Positions 8,181 to 15,485 of a stretch of 64,000 nt of DNA are shown piece after piece; position 1 is the first letter of the stretch, and each line of letters begins with the position of its first letter. The notes below the pieces were generated by a model. The model was not told the DNA's origin, did not search any database, and worked only from the letters and a program-made list of their open reading frames with translations. Source of the DNA: Imperialibacter sp. EC-SDR9 (GTDB lineage: Bacteria; Bacteroidota; Bacteroidia; Cytophagales; Cyclobacteriaceae); NCBI RefSeq assembly GCF_902498805.1, contig NZ_LR701637.1:62001-126000 (forward strand), given 5' to 3'. The position numbers and the translations under genes were made by a program.

Positions 8181-8607
8181 GGTATTGATTTAAAAAATAG
8201 TAACAGAAAATTAATCTTTAGCCGGTGCTCCCGATATCGGATATCAGGTCAAAAAATTCTCTCGAATCCGGCAAGCACTTCTCCTTTTTACAGGATGAAG
8301 GCTTGCTCCGTTATTCATAGGAAGCACCTCCACAGGTCAGAGAATGAATATACTACAAAAATCAGAATTAGTTACCCAACGCTACCTGTTTTAGGCGCTT
8401 TACTTATGAAAACAAATGTTTTATGTCAAAAATCAGAATATCTGTTTTATTATTGTGTAAGGAAGGCAGTTTACTGGTGACTTGGTTTGTCAGTCTAAAC
8501 AGGCTCTCCGCAAACTGAATGTTGTGTACTTCAGGGTTTTTATTTAATTTGAAACAGCATAAAGGCTTACCACTCAAAACAAGTTATTTACGAATCACAT
8601 TTAATCC
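8181..8607. other. Gene-free spacer between divergent amidase and TerB-like genes
   Basis: This 427-base stretch separates two divergently transcribed genes and should hold both promoters. An open frame on the plus strand crosses from the amidase gene to about 8480 but is a shadow of the amidase. A 10-bp palindrome CCGATATCGG sits at 8231-8240 and overlaps a GATATC repeat. I could not place a convincing -7/-33 promoter pair. Confidence 0.5.
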
Positions 8608-9003
8608 ATGAGTATCAAAACACACATAAGTGCACTAATCCAACTTGCGTCAGCTGACGATGATTTGGCTGATAAGGAAAGAGAGTTGATTTTTTTAATT
8701 GGTGAATCTGGTGGACTAAGCCATAAGCAAATTGAAGAGCTTCTGGAAAATCCTTTGGACCTCAATATACCGGACAGCCTTAGCGACGATGATCGGTTCG
8801 AACTGCTCTACAACGTTGTGCAGCTGATGAAGATTGACAATGAGGTATTCTTGAGCGAGATCAAGTTTTGTGAGGATGTAGCGGAGAAGCTTGGTTTCGC
8901 CAGAAAAGTGATTTCTGAGCTTTCTGCCAATATCTATTCAGATCCTTCGATTACATCGGACAGGGCATTGCTGAGACAAAAGGCAATGAAATACAAGAAA
9001 TAA
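8608..9003 (+). CDS. TerB-like protein
   Basis: A 131-residue acidic all-helical protein resembling the TerB fold: ALIQLASADDDLADKE near the start and LMKIDNEVFLSEIKFC in the second half. The repeated 'A..DG.../E...' helices with acidic residues are the family's metal-binding signature. TerB-like domains occur in tellurite-resistance operons, but single-gene versions are widespread and their role is unknown. There are no terC/terD neighbours here. A rho-independent terminator follows about 26 bases after the stop, so it is probably monocistronic. Confidence 0.7.
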   Translation: MSIKTHISALIQLASADDDLADKERELIFLIGESGGLSHKQIEELLENPLDLNIPDSLSDDDRFELLYNVVQLMKIDNEVFLSEIKFCEDVAEKLGFARKVISELSANIYSDPSITSDRALLRQKAMKYKK

Positions 9004-9028
9004 ACTAAACTAACCTATAACCAATTAA

Positions 9029-9055
9029 AAGCCCGTCACTGACCGGGCTTTTTTT
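9029..9055 (+). terminator. Rho-independent terminator after the TerB-like gene
   Basis: AAGCCCG (9029-9035) pairs with CGGGCTT (9044-9050) around an 8-base loop and runs into seven T residues. It lies 26 bases after the stop at 9003. Confidence 0.85.
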
Positions 9056-9204
9056 GTGCGCCAACAACGCCACGCCATATGGCACCAAAGGGAGGGCCGA
9101 AGGTGTTGGACACGTCGCCAGCATCCGGCGAAAGGCATTGTTGACAATCAATTAACAAATGCTTGATTTTGAATCAATAACCGATTCGTTAACTTGTCGT
9201 GAAT

Positions 9205-10068
9205 ATGGATACCATTGCGTGGAAACCGCTAACCTACCAAAATTTTGAGGCCCTGAGTGTTGCCCGAAAACAGTTGCATCAGGCTGTTCAGCAGGTGTCT
9301 GTGGTGGGGCGAATATACCTTCCCAAGGCAAAGGACGACAAACATGCCAACCTCGTGTGGGTGCCGCAATTCCAAAGGCTGGCCGGTAATTGGGTGGAGG
9401 GTTCAACCAAGTTTCGGGTCTCACTTGACCTGGCGAACCTCACCATTCATTTAGTCGACGATGAGGTAAGGACGATAGGCGAATATGACCTCAAAGGGAG
9501 AACCCAGGCGCAGTCGATGGTTTGGCTCGAAGAGCAGTTGGAAGGATTGGGTCTGGACACGAGCCAATTTGCTATCAATCTTCCCTATGAAATTCCAGAC
9601 TACCCCACGGCACATGGAAAGCCATTTGAGCAAAAGGATGCTGAGGCTTTTGAAGAAATTGCGAGGTATTTTCATAATGCTGACCATATTTTGAGGCCGC
9701 TGAAAAGGGAGTTCCCACAGTCAACCGACGTACGGTGCTGGCCACATCATTTCGACATAGCGGCACTTATCATTCTGAATGACACAGGCGACCCGGAAAC
9801 GACCAGCAGTATTGGTATAGGCATGTCTCCTGGTGATCAATTCTATGATCAGCCATATTTCTACCTTTCTCCCTGGCCATACCCTTCCAGAGACAAGCTC
9901 ACACCTATGAGTCATGGTAAATGGCACGAGAAAGACTGGCTGGGCGCAGTGTTAACAGCGGAGTCCCTTTGTGACATCGAGAATCTGGCGCAGCAGCAAA
10001 AAAGAGTTTATGCTTTTTATAAAGAAGGGCTTGATCAATTGGTAACGCAGCTAAAGCCTAATTTGTAG
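9205..10068 (+). CDS. DUF5996-like protein
   Basis: A protein of 287 residues from the ATG at 9205, or 289 from the GTG at 9199. It has the pattern I associate with DUF5996: an N-terminal 'A...LH...Q.VG.I.L' segment, then RCWPHHFDIA around 180-188 and a second conserved block GIGMSPGD followed by QPYFYLSPWPYP around 206-229. The clustered His/Asp/Trp residues look like an active or metal site, but no activity is known to me. No signal peptide or membrane segment is present, so it is probably cytoplasmic. Its 3' end overlaps the convergent N-acetyltransferase gene by 11 bases. Confidence 0.65.
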   Translation: MDTIAWKPLTYQNFEALSVARKQLHQAVQQVSVVGRIYLPKAKDDKHANLVWVPQFQRLAGNWVEGSTKFRVSLDLANLTIHLVDDEVRTIGEYDLKGRTQAQSMVWLEEQLEGLGLDTSQFAINLPYEIPDYPTAHGKPFEQKDAEAFEEIARYFHNADHILRPLKREFPQSTDVRCWPHHFDIAALIILNDTGDPETTSSIGIGMSPGDQFYDQPYFYLSPWPYPSRDKLTPMSHGKWHEKDWLGAVLTAESLCDIENLAQQQKRVYAFYKEGLDQLVTQLKPNL

Positions 10069-10843
10069 AGCGGCGAATATTAAAGTGTTCTTCCAGTTTG
10101 ATATAAAAGTCATCTTCGTTGAGGAGGTAATGCTCAGTTCTTTTCCCTCGACTGTTCACGATCAACATTTTTTCCGTCAGCGTTTTGCGGCCCTCTGGAG
10201 TGGCCTGCGTGATCATTTTTCCATTTCTAAAATGACTTTCAGGGTCAGTTTGTTGATAAAGGCAACGGGGGATAAACTCTATAAGTGTTCTTCTTTTTGG
10301 TGAGAAGAGGTATTTTTCCTCAAAGGATTGACCGTCATCCGACTCATCTAGCCACCAACCAACCTCATCTTCCTTCCTGATTCGATAAAATTGGTTGAGG
10401 CTCATTTGCATATTCTCTTCCAGCACTTTGAGGGGATAGACGGGCCCTTTGCCATAACCCACGTCGCAAAGAAACACCTCACCGGCCAACTGCACCAAAA
10501 TACACATGTGCTCGAATTCAAGGGAGAGGTTTCCGTCAGGCTTTGGCATTCTGGCAGAGGCCATGTAGCAGGTAAACCCCAGCTGGGTAAGCAAACTGTA
10601 AAAAAGACCGTTGAGCTCGTAGCAGAAACCGCCTCGCTTTTGCTCAATTATCTTTTTATACAACCTTTCAGTGTCAAGCAGAATTTCCTTGCCCCAGTGG
10701 ATATCAAGGTTTTCGAATGGAATATGTAGTAAATGCTGATAATGAAGGTGCTTGAGGAAACGGGCACCTGGAGCCTCCCTGGCTGAAACGTCTATCCGGT
10801 GCAAGTACTTATCAATATCCATTTGAAGAAGCTGTTGTTTCAA
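10058..10843 (-). CDS. Arylamine N-acetyltransferase (NAT family)
   Basis: A 261-residue enzyme using a Cys-His-Asp triad to move acetyl groups from acetyl-CoA to aromatic amines, hydrazines or related acceptors. RGGFCYELNGLF places Cys74, EHMCILV places His112 and CDVGYG places Asp127. Met8 (10822) is an alternative start that would put the triad at 67/105/120, close to the classical 69/107/122 numbering. PFENLDI near residue 42 is another NAT signature. Length agrees with bacterial NATs. It is cytoplasmic, and the gene lies downstream of the M20 amidohydrolase with a strong hairpin between them, so they may be separately transcribed. Confidence 0.92.
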   Translation of the reverse strand: MKQQLLQMDIDKYLHRIDVSAREAPGARFLKHLHYQHLLHIPFENLDIHWGKEILLDTERLYKKIIEQKRGGFCYELNGLFYSLLTQLGFTCYMASARMPKPDGNLSLEFEHMCILVQLAGEVFLCDVGYGKGPVYPLKVLEENMQMSLNQFYRIRKEDEVGWWLDESDDGQSFEEKYLFSPKRRTLIEFIPRCLYQQTDPESHFRNGKMITQATPEGRKTLTEKMLIVNSRGKRTEHYLLNEDDFYIKLEEHFNIRRSTN

Positions 10844-10862
10844 AAGAGAAACCTTGTGAGGG

Positions 10863-10901
10863 AGTCCGGCTGCGGTAGGTTTTTTCCACCGCAGCCGGAC
10901 T
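10863..10901 (-). terminator. Perfect 14-bp inverted repeat, probable terminator of the M20 gene
   Basis: AGTCCGGCTGCGGT (10863-10876) and ACCGCAGCCGGACT (10888-10901) are exact inverted copies around an 11-base loop. The hairpin begins 5 bases after the stop of the minus-strand M20 gene, and the minus strand then becomes moderately T-rich rather than a clean T-run. Confidence 0.55.
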
Positions 10902-10906
10902 GAAAC

Positions 10907-12226
10907 CTATTTCGGGCTTTCCATGTAGTCAAGCGTTAGAGCGCAAAGAGACTTTATACCCAGCAGCATTCCTTCATCGTCTACATAAAAATCAGGCGTG
11001 TGATGAGAGGCCACTTTTGAGGCGTCTTGCCCCTTTGGCATACCTCCCAGAAAAATGAAAAAGCCTGGCACTTTTTCCTGAAAGAATGAAAAGTCTTCGG
11101 CACCTGTGCTGGCCGCCGACAAAATCACATTTTCTTTGCCAGCCACCTCCTCAAGGCTCGGTAGCATCTTTGCAGTCAGTGCCGGGTCGTTGTAAGTAAT
11201 CGGGTATCCCTTGTCGATCGTTACTTCGGCGGTGGCACCCATTCCTTCGGCCGTATGCGTGGCGATGGAGCGTAATCTCTCGTGAATCTGGTCTCTCATG
11301 CCATTGTCCAGCGCTCTGATGGTACCCACGAGTGTTACCTCTTCGGGAATGATATTGCTCCTCACCCCGCCATGAATGCTACCAAAGGTGACAACGGCAG
11401 CTTCCTTGGTCAGCATCATATTTCGGCTTACAATGGTTTGGGCATTGTTGATGATCTGAGCGGCAGTCACCACAGGGTCGATGCTGCTCCAGGGAGCGGA
11501 TCCGTGTGCCTGGCGTCCCTTCACTTTAATAGTGAAACTGTTGACACTGGCCAAAGCTCCGCCTGGCTTATAGCGAATGCTTCCCACTTCAGTGGCCGAA
11601 TTGATGTGTAAGCCGAATATGGCATCCACTTTGGGGTTTTCCAGCACCCCTTCCTTTACCATCAGTTCGGCGCCACCCTCTTCACCTTCGGGTGCGCCTT
11701 CCTCGGCTGGTTGAAAGATGAACTTCACAGTGCCTTTTAATTCGCTCTTCATTTGGCTCAGCACTTCGGCAACGCCCATGAGGATGGCTACGTGGGTGTC
11801 GTGTCCGCAGGCGTGCATCACGTGAACTGACTGGCCATTATACTCACCCATTACCTTTGATTTCCAGGGAAGGTCATTTCTTTCAGGGACAGGAAGGGCG
11901 TCCATGTCGGCCCTGAGAGCGACTACCGGGCCGGGTTTTCCTCCTACCAGTGTTCCCACAACCCCGGTAATAGCCACACCGGTTTTTACCTCCATACCGA
12001 GACTTTTTAAGTGGGCTGCAATTTTTTCGGCAGTTTTAAACTCCCTGTTTGATAGCTCGGGGTGCTCATGTATGTCGTGTCTCCAGTCGATGACTTTGGG
12101 CTCTACTTTTTCGGCCAATTGATAGGCTTTTGTTTTCAGCTTCGAACCGGCAGGGGCTGGCGAAACCCACGACTGGCAGGTAAGCATTAACAGGGCCAGA
12201 AGGCCAGTGTATATAGTTTTTTTCAT
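10907..12226 (-). CDS. Exported M20D amidohydrolase (hippurate hydrolase / aminoacylase-like)
   Basis: A 439-residue metallohydrolase of the M20D group. An N-terminal signal peptide (residues 1-about 26) sends it to the periplasm. Metal ligands are seen in ADMDALP (about 106-112), HACGHD (138-143, Cys140 typical of M20D) and PAEEG (173-177, general-base glutamate). A lid domain with GRQAHGSAP lies in the middle. The group hydrolyses N-acyl or amide-linked amino acids. A second, more distant M20 enzyme is at 18015 and a third at 57716, so the organism invests in peptide and amide scavenging. Confidence 0.9.
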   Translation of the reverse strand: MKKTIYTGLLALLMLTCQSWVSPAPAGSKLKTKAYQLAEKVEPKVIDWRHDIHEHPELSNREFKTAEKIAAHLKSLGMEVKTGVAITGVVGTLVGGKPGPVVALRADMDALPVPERNDLPWKSKVMGEYNGQSVHVMHACGHDTHVAILMGVAEVLSQMKSELKGTVKFIFQPAEEGAPEGEEGGAELMVKEGVLENPKVDAIFGLHINSATEVGSIRYKPGGALASVNSFTIKVKGRQAHGSAPWSSIDPVVTAAQIINNAQTIVSRNMMLTKEAAVVTFGSIHGGVRSNIIPEEVTLVGTIRALDNGMRDQIHERLRSIATHTAEGMGATAEVTIDKGYPITYNDPALTAKMLPSLEEVAGKENVILSAASTGAEDFSFFQEKVPGFFIFLGGMPKGQDASKVASHHTPDFYVDDEGMLLGIKSLCALTLDYMESPK

Positions 12227-12449
12227 ACATGGGTTGGTTTACTTTTGGAAGATAGACAAAAACGTGGTCGTTTATGCGCTTGAATTTTTTAGCGGAAGCA
12301 TTATTTGACAGATAATATAGACCCCTCTTTTCAGCAAATAGTGAGCTGTCTGATGGAATAAATTCAAAAACCCTTAAATTTCAAAAAACAACCCCCATGA
12401 AATAGCCATAAGGAAAGTCCATACCCAGCGGAATGAATAAAGTCGGAGA

Positions 12450-12461
12450 ATAGTCGACTAT
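12450..12461. promoter_or_regulatory. 12-bp palindrome upstream of the penicillin acylase gene
   Basis: ATAGTCGACTAT is perfectly self-complementary and lies 58 bases before the start at 12519. It could be an operator; a chance palindrome cannot be excluded. Confidence 0.25.
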
Positions 12462-12518
12462 CGCTTCCAAAAGGTTTTGGCTATTCCATCTGGCCGCTAA
12501 AAAGTAAATTTTATACAG

Positions 12519-14915
12519 ATGAAAACCATCAAGAGGCTACTGAAAGGCATCCTGGTCTTGATTATTTTACTAGTGATCTCCTTATATTTTTATCTACAGC
12601 ACATTAAGCCTAAATACAAGGGCGACTTAACCCTAAGCCCGCTTGAAAACAAAGTGGAGGTGTGGTTTGATAGCTATGGCATTCCGCATATCTATGCGGA
12701 AAACAAAAGTGATCTCTACACTGCCATGGGCTACCTTCATGCACAGGAGAGGCTGTTTCAAATGGAGCTGGTGAGGAGAATTGCGCCAGGGAGGTTGTCG
12801 GAAATACTTGGGAAAGATCTTTTGCCGACCGATAAGTTTTTCCGTACGTTGGGGATACATCTGTCGTCGCAGGAGGCGGCGAAGAAGCTGCGAGCTCAAA
12901 CCAATAACCCTACGCTGAAAGAAGCAGAGGCTTATCTGAGAGGGATCAATGAATTTTTGGAAAAGGGCCCAACACCGTTGGAATATGAGCTGCTTGGCAT
13001 TGAAAGAACACCTTTTACCCTGGAGGATATTTATAACGCTGTCGGCTATATGTCGTTTAGTTTTGCGGCGGCACATAAAACCGACCCACTGGTGAGCTTT
13101 ATTAATGCCGAGCTCGGCGCCAGCTACCTGAAAGATCTGGGACTAAAAGCAGACACCACCAGGCAAATGATCCCAAGCTATTTTGGAGACCCCATTGGCT
13201 TGAATGAAAAGTCTTCAGCTAAGCTGCTTGAAATGCTTAACCGCTTACCTGTTTCTCCATTTATAGGCAGCAATGGTTGGGTATTGGGGCCGTCAAAGAC
13301 AAAGTCGGGCAAGGTGCTTTTTGCCAATGACCCTCACATAGGGTTCTCTCAGCCTTCTGTGTGGTACGAAGCCTATCTGGAAGCCCCCGATTTTCAGCTG
13401 TACGGTTACCACCTTGCTGGCTACCCGTTCGCAATTTTGGGGCACAATCGCCAGGTGGCCGTTGGCCTTACCATGCTCGAAAATGATGACGTTGACTTTT
13501 TCAGAGAAACGGAAAACCAAGTCGATAGCAATCAGTACCTGTACAAAGGAGAATGGAAAAGCTTTGACTATCGGGAGGAAATAATCAAAGTTAAAGACGA
13601 GGAAGACATAGTTTTTCAAGTGAAAACCTCCCTCCACGGCCCCGTTGTCAATGGAGTATTGGGTGAGATAGTTGGGCCTGATCCTGTAGCCATGTGGTGG
13701 ACATACAACAAGCTCCCCAATCAGGTGCTGGATGCCACACGCAAGCTAAACAATGCGCAGTCGTCTGGAGATGTTACCGAGGCTCTCTCACTTATACATG
13801 CACCCGGCCTCAACGTAATGTATGGCGACGCCAAAGGAAATGTGGCGTGGTGGGCCACAGCTCGATTGATAAAACGGCCTGAGCACGTCAACTCCTTCAC
13901 TACTCTTAACGGATCCACAGGGGAAGATGACCCGCTTGGCTACTTCGACTTTGCCGAGAACCCCCATTCAGTGAACCCGCCAGCAGACTATGTATTTTCT
14001 GCCAACAACCAGCCTGACAGCGTAAATGGCTACTATTACCCGGGCTATTATTTGCCAGAGGACAGGGCCAGAAGGATAAAGCAACTGATCGACAGCAAAA
14101 ACGATTGGGATAGCGAGGATGTTAAAAAAATGCTGATGGATGAGACTTCGCCAGCCGTGGTTCAAAATATTGGTGTGCTGCTATCGGCAATGGAGAACGC
14201 ATCTTTAGCAGGAAATGATCAAAAAGCACTCGAGCTGCTGCAAGCCTGGGACGGCAAATTTGACGGCCAAAGTGCTGCCCCAATTATTTACACCAGGTGG
14301 CTTTACACCATTTTAGAAAAAGCAATGAAGGATGAGCTTGGCCAGGACAAGTTTGACCTCTTCATGTCAACTGACCTCAGGAAGCGAACCTTTCCGCTTC
14401 TCATTGCCAACGATAGCTCTTCCTGGTGGTACAATGCCGACAAGAAAGCTGTTGAACCCCGGCAGGATGTGATTTACGGAGCACTTGTAAGCGCAGTGGC
14501 CTCGCTGGAAGATGAGCTGGGGAAGAATGTCGATAAATGGAAATGGGAGAATATCCATACGCTGACACATAACCATGCCCTGGGTGTGGTTCCACTGCTG
14601 GGAAAGGTTTTAAATGTAGGCGATTTCCATGTTTCTTCGGGCGAGGAGGTTATCAACAACTGGGGTTATCCTATCACAAACAAAAACAAGTACAGGGTGT
14701 CGTTTGGGCCAAGTACACGGCGAGTTGTTGATTTTTCAGACATAGAAAACTCGGAGAGCATTTTGCCCACTGGTCAGAGCGGCGTTTTTCACAGCAGACA
14801 CTACGACGACCAGGCGCAAATGTATGTAGAAGGGAAATTCCGGAAGATGGCCATTAACAAAAAAGAGCTCACCGCTAGTGGCAAGCTCCTTATGCTTCTT
14901 CCCGACAAAGAATAG
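12519..14915 (+). CDS. Membrane-anchored penicillin acylase family Ntn-hydrolase
   Basis: A 798-residue member of the penicillin/cephalosporin acylase S45 family. An N-terminal hydrophobic helix (about 8-28) without a clear cleavage site suggests membrane anchoring. The autocatalytic nucleophile is Ser251 in IGSNGW, giving an alpha chain of about 220 residues and a beta chain of about 548; NDPH follows 22 residues later, as usual. GIPHIYAEN and QERLFQMEL in the alpha chain are family hallmarks. Family members hydrolyse acyl-homoserine lactones or other N-acyl amides, so quorum quenching is possible, but the substrate cannot be read from sequence. It is a single-gene unit on the plus strand. 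Confidence 0.92.
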   Translation: MKTIKRLLKGILVLIILLVISLYFYLQHIKPKYKGDLTLSPLENKVEVWFDSYGIPHIYAENKSDLYTAMGYLHAQERLFQMELVRRIAPGRLSEILGKDLLPTDKFFRTLGIHLSSQEAAKKLRAQTNNPTLKEAEAYLRGINEFLEKGPTPLEYELLGIERTPFTLEDIYNAVGYMSFSFAAAHKTDPLVSFINAELGASYLKDLGLKADTTRQMIPSYFGDPIGLNEKSSAKLLEMLNRLPVSPFIGSNGWVLGPSKTKSGKVLFANDPHIGFSQPSVWYEAYLEAPDFQLYGYHLAGYPFAILGHNRQVAVGLTMLENDDVDFFRETENQVDSNQYLYKGEWKSFDYREEIIKVKDEEDIVFQVKTSLHGPVVNGVLGEIVGPDPVAMWWTYNKLPNQVLDATRKLNNAQSSGDVTEALSLIHAPGLNVMYGDAKGNVAWWATARLIKRPEHVNSFTTLNGSTGEDDPLGYFDFAENPHSVNPPADYVFSANNQPDSVNGYYYPGYYLPEDRARRIKQLIDSKNDWDSEDVKKMLMDETSPAVVQNIGVLLSAMENASLAGNDQKALELLQAWDGKFDGQSAAPIIYTRWLYTILEKAMKDELGQDKFDLFMSTDLRKRTFPLLIANDSSSWWYNADKKAVEPRQDVIYGALVSAVASLEDELGKNVDKWKWENIHTLTHNHALGVVPLLGKVLNVGDFHVSSGEEVINNWGYPITNKNKYRVSFGPSTRRVVDFSDIENSESILPTGQSGVFHSRHYDDQAQMYVEGKFRKMAINKKELTASGKLLMLLPDKE

Positions 14916-14934
14916 CTGCCGGTAACCTATCGGT

Positions 14935-15141
14935 TTACTTCATTTGAGAGTAAACCTTTGCCTGAGATTGTGGAGTCTCTTTAACATTGATCGCTAAAGA
15001 CACGATTAGTACTCCTAAAAGAATAGCCACAAGGGCCGAAACATTTTTTCTGGAACCAAACATTTTAATAACTCCCTTCGTCTTCTTATTTCCTGTTGAC
15101 TGTTGCCAACCATTGTTGTTTAGCGTTGCGCCGAAATTCAT
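14935..15141 (-). CDS. Small single-span membrane protein, hypothetical
   Basis: A 68-residue protein starting at 15141, preceded by GAGTGAGG about 5 bases upstream, a good ribosome-binding site for this genome. The longer frame to 15255 lacks such a site. Residues about 34-50 (VSALVAILLGVLIVSLA) form one membrane helix, with Lys/Arg-rich cytoplasmic residues before it and a short polar tail after it. I recognise no family. It converges on the penicillin acylase gene with 19 bases between the stops. Confidence 0.4.
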   Translation of the reverse strand: MNFGATLNNNGWQQSTGNKKTKGVIKMFGSRKNVSALVAILLGVLIVSLAINVKETPQSQAKVYSQMK

Positions 15142-15485
15142 AAACACCTCACTCTTAATATTACAATTACCATAACGAAACAGCACATCGTTTTGTTTCA
15201 GTGCAAAATTACTAATACAAACAGAATAATTATAAATAATGTAAGAAATATTCAAAATAATTCATTGCAATCGTTTGCTTCAACTTATGTGAAGCATTGC
15301 ATAATAAAAATAATTTATTCACCTCTTTTTCAGAAGGTTGCATGACGATGGTTAAAGTGTACAAAGCCTTTGATTTAGTGATTTTTGGCATAAATCACTA
15401 AATCAATGCACCCAACTTTGTCGAAATGTAAGGTTTGGTCAAAAGAGGTCGGTTTAGGTAGGGATCACCTGCTCCTGTGGCCAGC
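15142..15485. other. AT-rich gene-free region with a 15-bp inverted repeat
   Basis: This stretch holds no credible gene. It is strongly AT-rich between 15200 and 15320 and probably contains the promoter for the small membrane protein. Its only clear structure is the inverted repeat listed at 15370-15406. Confidence 0.5.
15370..15406. repeat. Perfect 15-bp inverted repeat
   Basis: TTGATTTAGTGATTT (15370-15384) is mirrored exactly by AAATCACTAAATCAA (15392-15406) around the 7-base loop TTGGCAT. It lies 80 bases beyond the stop of the permease gene. There is no T-run on either side, so it is either a weak terminator or a protein-binding site. Confidence 0.6.

Noticed and set aside
7746-8480. 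Plus-strand open frame of 244 codons
   Set aside because: Most of it is antisense to the amidase gene, and the remainder in the spacer has no start or composition of a real gene.
8608-9003. Tellurite-resistance operon
   Set aside because: Only a TerB-like fold is present; no TerC, TerD or TerZ neighbours exist, so resistance should not be inferred.
9061-9150. Possible stem from CAACAACGCC and GGCATTGTTG
   Set aside because: The arms pair imperfectly and are too far apart relative to their length; chance is likely.
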